Assembly (NCBI GenBank): GCA_001801365.1
Contig: MGXL01000114.1
Coordinates: 1 to 6,057, forward strand
Source: Gammaproteobacteria bacterium RBG_16_57_12
GTDB taxonomy: Bacteria; Pseudomonadota; Gammaproteobacteria; RBG-16-57-12
Length of the DNA stretch: 6,057 nucleotides
Direction: 5' to 3'
Part shown: positions 1 to 5,521 of the stretch, piece by piece
Position numbering within the stretch: the first letter of the stretch is position 1
How the letters are laid out: each line of letters starts with the position of its first letter
The notes under the pieces: model-generated
The model's database searches: none
What the model was told of the DNA's origin: nothing
What the model saw: the letters and a program-made list of their open reading frames with translations, nothing else
Made by a program: the position numbers and the translations under genes

Positions 1-502
1 ATCCCAGTCCTCCATCACCCAGGGTGCCGCTGACATAGATGAGGTCGCCGGGGCGGGCGCCGCTGCGGCGCAGGGCCAGGCCTTGCGGGATCAGGCCGTG
101 CGCCTGCACGGTCAGGCTCAGGGGGCCGCGGGTGGTATCGCCGCCGATCAGTTGAACATTGTATTGAATGGCCAGTTGTTCCCAGCCTTTGCAGAAGGCC
201 GTCAGCCAGGCCTCATCCACCTCAGGCAGGGTCAGCGCCAGTGTCGCCCAGGCCGGTTCGGCGCCCATGGCCGCCAGATCGCTGAGATTCACCGCCAGGA
301 TTTTATGCCCGAGCGCCTCGGGGTCGACCTCCGGGAAAAAATGCACGCCGGCGACCATGGTGTCGATGGTCACCGCCAATTGCTGGCCCGGGGGCACGCT
401 CAGCAAGGCGCAGTCATCGCCGATACCCAGGATCACATCGCGGCGTATCACGAAACCGCTGGAAAAAAAGCGGCTGATCAGATCAAATTCGGATAGTGAC
501 AT
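1..502 (-). CDS. thiL: Thiamine-monophosphate kinase ThiL, N-terminal part (3' end outside window)
   Basis: ThiL phosphorylates thiamine monophosphate to thiamine diphosphate with ATP in the cytoplasm, the last step of thiamine cofactor synthesis. The visible 167 residues are about half of a normal ThiL of roughly 320. They read [13 protein letters not shown] at the start, then GIGDDCALL (26-34), DTMVAGVHF (47-55), [16 protein letters not shown] (70-85) and [13 protein letters not shown] (119-131). These are the family's ATP/Mg-binding acidic motifs (D29, D30, D47, D75, D122), and the match to enterobacterial ThiL is close along the whole length. The frame is open through base 1, so the gene is cut by the window edge and not broken. 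The ATG at 502 gives the canonical N-terminus. It follows the nusB stop by 29 bases with no clear Shine-Dalgarno just upstream, so translation may be coupled to nusB. Identification is very secure. Confidence 0.96.
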   Translation of the reverse strand, partial: MSLSEFDLISRFFSSGFVIRRDVILGIGDDCALLSVPPGQQLAVTIDTMVAGVHFFPEVDPEALGHKILAVNLSDLAAMGAEPAWATLALTLPEVDEAWLTAFCKGWEQLAIQYNVQLIGGDTTRGPLSLTVQAHGLIPQGLALRRSGARPGDLIYVSGTLGDGGLG

Positions 503-531
503 GGGGAGGGGTAGCCGCCTATCCCCGTCAT

Positions 532-978
532 TCAGGGATTGACTTGCGGCTGCTGGCGGGCCTTGACCTCGACCGCGCGCAGCTTACGGGCGATGCCATC
601 CAGTATGCTGTTGACATATTTGTGGCCGTGCTCGGCGCCGAAGGTCTTGGCCAGTTCCACGCCTTCGTTGATAACCACCCGGTAGGGAATGTCCAGGCGG
701 AACTCCAGCTCGTAGACCCCCAGGCGCAGGATGGCGCGTTCGACGGGATCCACCATTTCGATGGACCGGTCCAGCAGCGGGATCATGTGATCGTCCAGCT
801 CGTGCAGATGAAGCGGCACGCCGTGGAGCAGGTCCTTGAAATAGTCGATATCGGTTTTGCTCAAGTCATGCTCGGCGACGAACTGCTGTTCGATCAGGCT
901 CACGTCCTGGCCGGTCATTTGCCACTGATACAGACCCTGAACGGCACAGCGACGGGCATTGCGGCGCGCACGACTCAT
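532..978 (-). CDS. nusB: Transcription antitermination factor NusB
   Basis: NusB binds boxA RNA together with NusE (ribosomal protein S10). It takes part in rRNA antitermination and Nus-factor complexes on RNA polymerase. The product has 148 residues, slightly longer than the roughly 140 of E. coli NusB. It begins with the arginine-rich RNA-binding segment ([20 protein letters not shown]). It carries the family signature [15 protein letters not shown] (about 77-91), followed by [18 protein letters not shown] (about 97-114) and the terminal helix with [11 protein letters not shown]. Its ATG lies one base after the ribH stop codon. The Shine-Dalgarno (GGGG, 985-988, six bases from the ATG) sits inside the last ribH codons, so the two genes are probably translationally coupled. 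The ribH-nusB-thiL order is the conserved proteobacterial arrangement. Confidence 0.97.
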   Translation of the reverse strand: MSRARRNARRCAVQGLYQWQMTGQDVSLIEQQFVAEHDLSKTDIDYFKDLLHGVPLHLHELDDHMIPLLDRSIEMVDPVERAILRLGVYELEFRLDIPYRVVINEGVELAKTFGAEHGHKYVNSILDGIARKLRAVEVKARQQPQVNP

Positions 979-979
979 T

Positions 980-1465
980 TCATACCCCTTTGTTCTTCAT
1001 ACCGCCCAGCAGATTGACCATCTCGATGGCGGACATGGCCGCTTCGACACCCTTGTTGCCTGCCTTGGTCCCGGCACGTTCAATGGCCTGCTCAATGGTA
1101 TCGACGGTCAGGACACCAAAAGCGATCGGCACATTGTATTGCATGCCCACCATGGCCAGTCCCTTGACACATTCACCGGCGGCATATTCGAAATGAGGGG
1201 TCCCACCCCGGATCACCGCTCCGAGGGCGATAATGGCATCGTATTTTTTCCCGACCGCCATGCGCTGCGCGGCCAGCGGCATTTCAAAGGCGCCCGGCAC
1301 CCGGACGATTTCGATGTCTTTGTCCTTGGCGCCATGGCGCTTGAGGCAGTCGATGGCGCCGTTCAGCAACGACTCCACGACAAAACTGTTGAAGCGGCTG
1401 ACCACAATGCCGAAGCGTGCTTTATTGACAATGAGATCGCCTGCGTATGTCTTGATATCGTTCAT
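980..1465 (-). CDS. ribH: 6,7-dimethyl-8-ribityllumazine synthase (lumazine synthase, beta subunit)
   Basis: RibH condenses 5-amino-6-ribitylaminouracil with 3,4-dihydroxy-2-butanone 4-phosphate to give 6,7-dimethyl-8-ribityllumazine, the penultimate step of riboflavin synthesis. The product has 161 residues, near the family norm of about 156. Visible family motifs are SRFN (23-26, aromatic substrate-stacking Phe25), [11 protein letters not shown] (56-66), [13 protein letters not shown] (82-94, with the conserved His91), IAFGVLT (114-120) and [11 protein letters not shown] (129-139). E. coli calls this gene ribE, so symbols are easily confused. The ATG at 1465 gives the expected N-terminus and has an AGGA Shine-Dalgarno at 1474-1477, eight bases upstream. 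It follows the ribBA stop by 36 bases and runs straight into nusB. No promoter is evident between ribBA and ribH, so an operon is likely. Confidence 0.97.
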   Translation of the reverse strand: MNDIKTYAGDLIVNKARFGIVVSRFNSFVVESLLNGAIDCLKRHGAKDKDIEIVRVPGAFEMPLAAQRMAVGKKYDAIIALGAVIRGGTPHFEYAAGECVKGLAMVGMQYNVPIAFGVLTVDTIEQAIERAGTKAGNKGVEAAMSAIEMVNLLGGMKNKGV

Positions 1466-1501
1466 GCTTGTTTTCCTGCAAGGTAAGGCATAACGCCTAT
1501 T

Positions 1502-2614
1502 CTATTCACATTCCACATATTCCACCACTTCCAGTCCGAATCCGGACAGGCCATGGGTCTTCTTTGGCGCGCCCAGCACACGCATCCGGCGTATTCCCAG
1601 GTCAGCCAGAATCTGGGCGCCGTAACCGAAGGTGCGCAGGTCATTGCCGGGGGGCTGGCGTGGCAGGCTGATGCCCTGGTCTTCCAGCTGGTAATTTTTG
1701 ATGCGGCGGATCAGATCCTTGTTATCTTCCTGACCGCCAAGGATAACGACTACCCCGGAGTCTTCTTTAGCCACGCGGGCAATGGCTCTGTCGAGCGGCA
1801 GGCCGCTGTCCGGCCAGTGCCCCCCCAGGATATCCCCCAGGGTGTTGCTGACATGCACCCGGATCAGGGTCGGCTGTTCGGACTCGATGACACCACGCAC
1901 CAGGGCAAAATGCAGCTTGTGAAAAATCTGATCGTAATAGGTGATCAGGCGAAACGGGCCATACCGGTGCGACAGATTGCACTCCGCCACCCGCTCCACC
2001 GTGTGCTCGTTTTCCATGCGGTAATGGATCAGATCGGCGATGGTGCCGATCCTGATGCCATGCTGGCGGGCGAACACCTCCAGGTCGGGACGGCGGGCCA
2101 TGCTGCCATCCTCGTTGAGTATCTCGACAATGACGCTGGCCGGCTCGAAGCCGGCCAGCCGGGCCAGATCACAGCCGGCCTCGGTATGACCCGCGCGGTT
2201 CAGCACCCCGCCCGGCTGGGCCATCAGCGGGAAGATGTGTCCCGGCTGGACCAGATCCTGCGGCGTGGCGTCCTTGGCGACGGCGGCACGGATGGTTACC
2301 GCGCGGTCAGCCGCGGAAATGCCGGTGGTCACGCCCGCTGCCGCCTCGATCGAAACGGTGAAATTGGTGGAGTGCTTGGCGTTGTTGTCGCTGACCATCA
2401 GGGGCAGGCGCAGTTGTTCACAGCGCTCCCGGGTCAGCGTCAGGCAGATCAGGCCGCGCGCGTAGCGGGCCATGAAATTGACATCCTCCGGGCGCACGCA
2501 GGCGGCGGCCATGATCAGATCACCTTCATTCTCGCGATCCTCATCGTCCATCAGGATCACCATCCGCCCCTGGCGGATGTCGTCGATGATTTCTTCTATG
2601 CTGTTCAGTTTCAT
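1502..2614 (-). CDS. ribBA: RibBA-family protein: DHBP synthase with a degenerate GTP cyclohydrolase II-like domain (RibBX type)
   Basis: The N-terminal domain (about 1-200) is 3,4-dihydroxy-2-butanone 4-phosphate synthase, which turns ribulose 5-phosphate into the four-carbon precursor used by RibH. It shows [15 protein letters not shown] (23-37, acidic metal/substrate residues), TTGISAADR (96-104), PGHIFPL (124-130) and [15 protein letters not shown] (139-153). The C-terminal part (about 205-370) is homologous to GTP cyclohydrolase II, but the stretch that should hold three zinc cysteines (CxxGD...RCDC) reads [21 protein letters not shown] with no cysteine. The normal GRGIGL catalytic segment is replaced by [20 protein letters not shown]. 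It therefore almost certainly cannot open the GTP ring. This matches the RibBX variant known from Proteobacteria. The start at 2614 ([19 protein letters not shown]) fits homologues and gives 370 residues. A TTG 39 bases further upstream is in frame but adds non-conserved residues. The 88-base gap to ribE contains no promoter I can support. Confidence 0.93.
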   Translation of the reverse strand: MKLNSIEEIIDDIRQGRMVILMDDEDRENEGDLIMAAACVRPEDVNFMARYARGLICLTLTRERCEQLRLPLMVSDNNAKHSTNFTVSIEAAAGVTTGISAADRAVTIRAAVAKDATPQDLVQPGHIFPLMAQPGGVLNRAGHTEAGCDLARLAGFEPASVIVEILNEDGSMARRPDLEVFARQHGIRIGTIADLIHYRMENEHTVERVAECNLSHRYGPFRLITYYDQIFHKLHFALVRGVIESEQPTLIRVHVSNTLGDILGGHWPDSGLPLDRAIARVAKEDSGVVVILGGQEDNKDLIRRIKNYQLEDQGISLPRQPPGNDLRTFGYGAQILADLGIRRMRVLGAPKKTHGLSGFGLEVVEYVECE

Positions 2615-2702
2615 ATGAGTATGGTCGGATCTTGGATGCGTCCAGATTAACAAGACCCGCCGGTCAGGTCCATCGGCGCAGAGTGATCTGACGCAAGAAA
2701 AT

Positions 2703-3362
2703 CTATTTCAGAAACCCGTGCTCGGCCAGAAATTCCGCCGTGATGCCGCTGTCTTTGGCATCGGCGGCGGCGTCTCCGAGCAACAGGCGCTCCAGATAAC
2801 GGGCAATGATGTCCACTTCAATATTGACCCGGGCGCCCGCCTGTAACGTGCCGAGGGTCGTGACCTGCAAGGTGTGCGGCACGATATTGACTTCAAACCC
2901 ATCACCGTGAACAGCATTGATAGTGAGACTGATGCCATCCACACACACCGAGCCCTTTTCGGCAATATACCGGGCCAGCGGCCTGGGCACGCGGATGCGA
3001 AAGCGCACCGATTCACCGGCCGCCTCGCGGCCAGTCACGGTGCCGATGCCGTCCACATGCCCGCTCACCAGATGCCCGCCGAGACGTGTGGAGGGAATCA
3101 GCGCCTTTTCCAGATTGACCGGATCACCGGTGTGCAACGCGCCTAGGGTGGTGCGTGATTCGGTTTCGCCCGATACATCGGCCCAGAAGCCGTCTCCGGT
3201 CAGGGCAACGGACGTCAGGCATACGCCATTGACTGCAATGCTGTCGCCGACGCTGACATCGGCAAGATCAAGCGCTCCGGTATGGATGCGCAGACGCAGA
3301 TCATGTTGCTGCTGCAGGCGTTCCGATACCTTGCCTTTCGCCGCGATGATTCCGGTAAACAT
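2703..3362 (-). CDS. ribE: Riboflavin synthase, alpha subunit
   Basis: This enzyme dismutates two molecules of 6,7-dimethyl-8-ribityllumazine into riboflavin and 5-amino-6-ribitylaminouracil, the last step of riboflavin synthesis. It is called ribC in E. coli. The product has 219 residues, close to the family length, and shows the two tandem lumazine-binding beta barrels. The N barrel begins MFTGII and has [12 protein letters not shown] (41-52). The C barrel begins [15 protein letters not shown] (95-109) and has [12 protein letters not shown] (138-149) and VPHT (161-164). A short helical tail completes the trimerisation region. The ATG at 3362 has a strong AGAGGTG Shine-Dalgarno at 3368-3374, five bases away. 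The first 15 codons, the ribosome-binding site and upstream DNA are repeated exactly 242 bases further upstream. The gene itself is intact. It is separated from ribD by a 503-base repeat-rich gap, unlike the tight spacing elsewhere in the cluster. Confidence 0.97.
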   Translation of the reverse strand: MFTGIIAAKGKVSERLQQQHDLRLRIHTGALDLADVSVGDSIAVNGVCLTSVALTGDGFWADVSGETESRTTLGALHTGDPVNLEKALIPSTRLGGHLVSGHVDGIGTVTGREAAGESVRFRIRVPRPLARYIAEKGSVCVDGISLTINAVHGDGFEVNIVPHTLQVTTLGTLQAGARVNIEVDIIARYLERLLLGDAAADAKDSGITAEFLAEHGFLK

Positions 3363-3467
3363 ATGGACACCTCTAAAAATTCACTGAAGCCGTGCTGGCC
3401 ACGTTGTAAACGGGCTCAGAATGGAATGGCACTTACTTAAGCGATTGATATTCGATGTAGGGTGGAT
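3318..3467. repeat. 150-bp direct repeat, copy 1 (carries the real ribE start)
   Basis: This block is identical, base for base as read by eye, to 3560-3709, with an offset of 242 bases. On the minus strand it runs from the GTAGGGTGGAT end of the neighbouring palindromic element, through about 93 bases of single-copy-type DNA and the ribE Shine-Dalgarno, into the first 15 codons of ribE. The match stops abruptly at both ends: bases 3317/3559 and 3468/3710 differ. Confidence 0.95.
3368..3374 (-). promoter_or_regulatory. Shine-Dalgarno site of ribE
   Basis: AGAGGTG, five bases before the ribE ATG, is the best ribosome-binding site in the window. It lies inside the 150-bp duplicated block, so an identical site occurs at 3610-3616 in front of the truncated ribE copy. 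Confidence 0.8.
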
Positions 3468-3559
3468 AAGCGTTTTTTGCGTAATCCACCATCTGTGCTC
3501 ATTAAAAAAACAGGTGGTGTGCTTCGCACGCTTGGTGGATTACGGCGCAAAAAACGCGC
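3456..3559. repeat. Palindromic REPIN/MITE-like element, truncated copy
   Basis: The element starts TGTAGGGTGGAT at 3456 and includes hairpin-forming GGTGGAT (3461-3467) / ATCCACC (3484-3490), a central GTGTGC-TTC-GCACGC hairpin and a second GGTGGAT (3534-3540). Its partner ATCCACCCTACA end is missing because the element stops at 3559, against the duplicated ribE fragment. Compared with the reverse complement of the copy at 3698-3842 it lacks 26 internal bases next to the first hairpin and has GATAAG where that copy has GATGAG. GTAGGGTGGAT palindromes are familiar dispersed repeats in gammaproteobacteria. The class assignment (REPIN or non-autonomous MITE) is inference. Confidence 0.75.
3482..3559. 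repeat. 78-bp perfect inverted repeat, arm 1
   Basis: TAATCCACCATC... to ...AAAAAACGCGC is the exact reverse complement of 3713-3790. Pairing fails at 3481/3791 and at 3560/3712. The arms are the shared core of the two oppositely oriented palindromic elements and enclose 153 bases holding most of the second direct-repeat copy. On a read-through transcript the arms could pair into a long duplex. Confidence 0.93.
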
Positions 3560-3709
3560 GCGTTCCGATACCTTGCCTTTCGCCGCGATGATTCCGGTAA
3601 ACATATGGACACCTCTAAAAATTCACTGAAGCCGTGCTGGCCACGTTGTAAACGGGCTCAGAATGGAATGGCACTTACTTAAGCGATTGATATTCGATGT
3701 AGGGTGGAT
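3560..3709. repeat. 150-bp direct repeat, copy 2 (carries a truncated ribE start)
   Basis: This is a perfect copy of 3318-3467. It keeps the ribE ribosome-binding site (3610-3616), the start codon (3604-3602) and 15 codons. The coding match ends at 3560, where the block abuts the truncated palindromic element. The join falls in an alternating GC stretch (GCGCGCG around 3556-3562), suggesting microhomology at the breakpoint. Absence of any mismatch implies recent duplication or continuing gene conversion. Confidence 0.95.
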
Positions 3710-3712
3710 GAG

Positions 3713-3790
3713 GCGCGTTTTTTGCGCCGTAATCCACCAAGCGTGCGAAGCACACCACCTGTTTTTTTAATGAGCACAGATGGTGGATTA
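3713..3790. repeat. 78-bp perfect inverted repeat, arm 2
   Basis: This is the exact reverse complement of 3482-3559, including the A7/T7 and A6/T6 runs. It forms the first hairpin, linker and start of the second hairpin of the complete palindromic element. Confidence 0.93.
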
Positions 3791-3792
3791 TA
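3787..3792 (-). promoter_or_regulatory. Possible -10 box (TATAAT) pointing toward ribE
   Basis: On the minus strand this is a perfect TATAAT, formed at the boundary of the 26-base segment present only in the complete element. No TTGACA-like -35 occurs 16-18 bases upstream (that position reads CCCGAA), and there is no TGn extended -10. It may be chance inside repeat DNA. If active, it would transcribe the chimeric ORF and then ribE. Confidence 0.2.
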
Positions 3793-3865
3793 CCCCAAGG
3801 GCACTTCCTTCGGGCGCGCAAAAAACGCTCATCCACCCTACATTTTGGCTTAAGGATGCACTCCG

Positions 3866-4996
3866 CTATTCCTCTCTATACACCTGCGCGGTGATGCGCC
3901 AGTCTTGCCCCACCTGACGTTGATCAATGATGTGTAACGGTATCTTTTGTGCCAATGTCTCCAGGCCTGGCAAGTGAAACAAGCCACGCGCACCATCACC
4001 CATCAGCATCGGCGCCACGTAGATCACCAATTCATCAATCAGACCGGCCTGCAACAGGGCGCCACTGAGGACAGGCCCGGACTCCAGCAACAGTTCGTTA
4101 ACCTCGCGCTGCGCCAGGCACTCCAGCACCGCGCCAAGGTTCAACAGGCCCGGGCTGGACAGCGGCAGGGTCACCACCTCGGCCCCGGCCTTGCTCAAGG
4201 TGCTGTGCGCCTGTTGATCCGCCACGCCGGTCAGTATCAGGGTCCTACCCGGTGCGGACAACAGGCGCGCCTTGAACGGCATGCGCAGACCGGCATCCAG
4301 CACCACCCGCAACGGCTGGCGCAGGGATGTCGCGGCGGCGCTGTAAACACCCGTGCGTGGCACCTCCCTGACCGTCAGTGAGGGATCATCCATCAACACC
4401 GTATTGATGCCGGTCATGATGGCCGAACTGCGGGCGCGCAGCTCCTGTACATCATGGCGCGCCGCCTCGCCGCTGATCCAGCGGCTTTCACCCGAGGCCA
4501 TGGCAGTGCGGCCATCCAAACTCATGGCCATCTTGCAGCGGACATGGGGTCGGCCCTGTTCCATGCGCATGATGAATCCGGGATTGAGCGCTCGGGCCTC
4601 GGCCTGCATGATGCCGCAGTCCACGGCAATGCCCGCCGCGCGCAACCGTGCCATGCCGCTGCCGCTGACCCTGGGGTTGAGATCCTGCATGGCGACGATC
4701 ACCCGCGCCACACCCGCATCGATCAGCGCCTGACTGCATGGCGGAGTCCGGCCATGATGGGAACAGGGTTCGAGGGTGACATAGACATCGGCGCCACGGC
4801 TGCGCTCGCCGGCCTGTTGCAGGGCATGGACTTCCGCATGCGGTTCGCCGGCCACTTCATGCCAGCCTTCGCCAACGATCTCACCCTGGCGGACAATGAC
4901 ACAGCCGACCCGCGGATTGGGATCGGTGGTGTGGAGGCCGCGGGCCGCCAGTTCCAGGGCGCGCGCCATATGGCGATAATCATCAAACAGGCTCAT
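3866..4996 (-). CDS. ribD: Bifunctional pyrimidine deaminase/reductase RibD
   Basis: RibD deaminates 2,5-diamino-6-ribosylamino-pyrimidinone 5'-phosphate and then reduces the ribosyl side chain with NADPH, giving the ribityl-aminouracil phosphate of the riboflavin pathway. The product has 376 residues, the usual size. The N-terminal deaminase domain (about 1-145) has the zinc motif HAEVHAL (53-59, His53 ligand and Glu55 proton shuttle) and EPCSHHGRTPPC (76-87, Cys78 and Cys87). It also has TDPNPRVGCVIV at 24-35. The C-terminal reductase domain begins RPHVRCKMAMSLDGRTA (149-165) and continues with SRWISG (171-176), TGINTVLMDDPSLTVR (195-210) and LLLESGPVLSGALLQAGLIDEL. The ATG at 4996 has an AGGA about nine bases upstream and follows nrdR by 42 bases. 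The stop lies 23 bases from the edge of the palindromic element, which separates ribD from the rest of the rib genes. Confidence 0.97.
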   Translation of the reverse strand: MSLFDDYRHMARALELAARGLHTTDPNPRVGCVIVRQGEIVGEGWHEVAGEPHAEVHALQQAGERSRGADVYVTLEPCSHHGRTPPCSQALIDAGVARVIVAMQDLNPRVSGSGMARLRAAGIAVDCGIMQAEARALNPGFIMRMEQGRPHVRCKMAMSLDGRTAMASGESRWISGEAARHDVQELRARSSAIMTGINTVLMDDPSLTVREVPRTGVYSAAATSLRQPLRVVLDAGLRMPFKARLLSAPGRTLILTGVADQQAHSTLSKAGAEVVTLPLSSPGLLNLGAVLECLAQREVNELLLESGPVLSGALLQAGLIDELVIYVAPMLMGDGARGLFHLPGLETLAQKIPLHIIDQRQVGQDWRITAQVYREE

Positions 4997-5038
4997 GCGA
5001 CTCTATCCTGGCGCTGATAACGGCAGATATCCGTATGT

Positions 5039-5503
5039 TCAGCTCGCGTTGGGCTCACTTTCCAGGCGTTCGATTTCTTCCCGGAAGGCATTGACGTCCT
5101 GGAAACTGCGGTACACCGAGGCGAACCGTACATAGGCAACCTGATCGAGCTTGAGCAATTCCTTCATCACCAGTTCACCGATGATCTGGGATTGCACTTC
5201 CCGTTCGCCACTGGCCTGCAAGGCGTGCATGATGCGGTTGATGGCATCCTCCACCGCCTCGGTGGCCACCGGGCGTTTTTCCAGGGCGCGCAACATGCCG
5301 GAGCGCAGCTTGTCTTCATCAAAAGGCTGGCGGCTGCCATCGGCCTTGACCACGCGCGGTATCACCAGTTCCGCCGATTCAAAGGTGGTGAAGCGCTCGG
5401 AGCAGGTCAGACATTCGCGCCGTCGCCGCACCATGAATCCTTCATTGGCGAGGCGCGAGTCGATCACCTTGGTTTCATCGGCACTGCAAAACGGGCAACG
5501 CAT
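5039..5503 (-). CDS. nrdR: Transcriptional repressor NrdR
   Basis: NrdR is a zinc-finger/ATP-cone repressor that senses ATP/dATP and controls ribonucleotide reductase operons by binding NrdR boxes. The product has 154 residues, the standard length. The N-terminal zinc ribbon uses C3, C6, C31 and C34 ([17 protein letters not shown] ... [17 protein letters not shown]). The RRRR block at 26-29 belongs to the DNA-binding part. The ATP-cone domain follows from about residue 49 ([23 protein letters not shown]) to about 139 ([16 protein letters not shown]). The start at 5503 gives the invariant MRCPFC. It lies 18 bases after the glyA stop with only a weak Shine-Dalgarno, suggesting coupling to glyA. 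The nrdR-ribD adjacency is conserved in gammaproteobacteria. I did not recognise an NrdR box in the window. Confidence 0.97.
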   Translation of the reverse strand: MRCPFCSADETKVIDSRLANEGFMVRRRRECLTCSERFTTFESAELVIPRVVKADGSRQPFDEDKLRSGMLRALEKRPVATEAVEDAINRIMHALQASGEREVQSQIIGELVMKELLKLDQVAYVRFASVYRSFQDVNAFREEIERLESEPNAS

Positions 5504-5521
5504 AAGGCCGCTATGGGAACC

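Larger units (their letters stand above)
3437..3604 (-). pseudogene. Truncated ribE 5' copy fused to repeat DNA; intact 55-codon chimeric ORF
   Basis: Reading from the duplicated ribE start codon at 3604, the first 15 residues ([15 protein letters not shown]) are those of riboflavin synthase. The frame then crosses the junction at about 3560 into the truncated palindromic element and continues as an arginine- and proline-rich tail (RNPPSVRSTPPVF ... LRKKRLSTLHRISIA). It ends at a TAA at 3437-3439, 74 bases before ribE. The upstream AGAGGTG (3610-3616) is the same as for ribE, so ribosomes may well initiate here. The product lacks every catalytic part of riboflavin synthase and the tail is repeat-derived, so a specific function is unlikely. 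It is best annotated as a ribE fragment that may behave as an upstream ORF. The reading frame is certain; translation is inferred. Confidence 0.7.
3698..3842. repeat. Palindromic REPIN/MITE-like element, apparently complete copy (145 bp)
   Basis: Both ends carry the same terminal inverted repeat: TGTAGGGTGGATGAG followed within a few bases by GCGTTTTTTGCGC, and its complement ending ATCCACCCTACA at 3842. Inside are four GGTGGAT motifs in alternating orientation, forming two hairpins (3703-3738 and 3782-3837). Between them lies a linker with a GCGTGC-GAA-GCACAC stem (3741-3755) and a T7 run. Two inverted hairpins around a linker is the layout of a REPIN or BIME. It encodes no protein, and no transposase or RAYT gene lies in the window. 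A TA target duplication is possible because TA occurs at both ends, but it cannot be told from the element's own sequence. Confidence 0.78.

Noticed and set aside
1553..2650. Long plus-strand open frame (365 codons) opposite the RibBA-family gene, and similar plus-strand frames opposite ribH, nusB, thiL, ribD and nrdR
   Set aside because: These are antisense shadows of GC-rich coding sequence. The minus-strand proteins have clear family motifs and the plus-strand translations resemble nothing.
2615..2653. In-frame TTG start at 2653 extending the RibBA-family protein by 13 residues
   Set aside because: The extra residues are not conserved, the TTG has no well-placed Shine-Dalgarno, and [16 protein letters not shown] is the usual N-terminus.
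2615..2702. FMN riboswitch suggested by an ACCGGCGG-like string in the ribE-ribBA gap
   Set aside because: Only this short string matches. The other conserved blocks of the RFN element (the GGGTGAAATTCCC-like and AGTCCGCGAGC-like segments) are absent and the gap is only 88 bases.
3703..3738. Rho-independent terminator at the GC-rich hairpins with T runs
   Set aside because: The T6 and T7 runs lie in loops or linkers, not directly after a stem on the coding strand, so the terminator pattern is not met.
3456..3842. CRISPR array or IS element with transposase
   Set aside because: There are no regularly spaced short repeats with unique spacers, and no transposase reading frame. The repeats are a pair of palindromic elements plus a 150-bp duplication.
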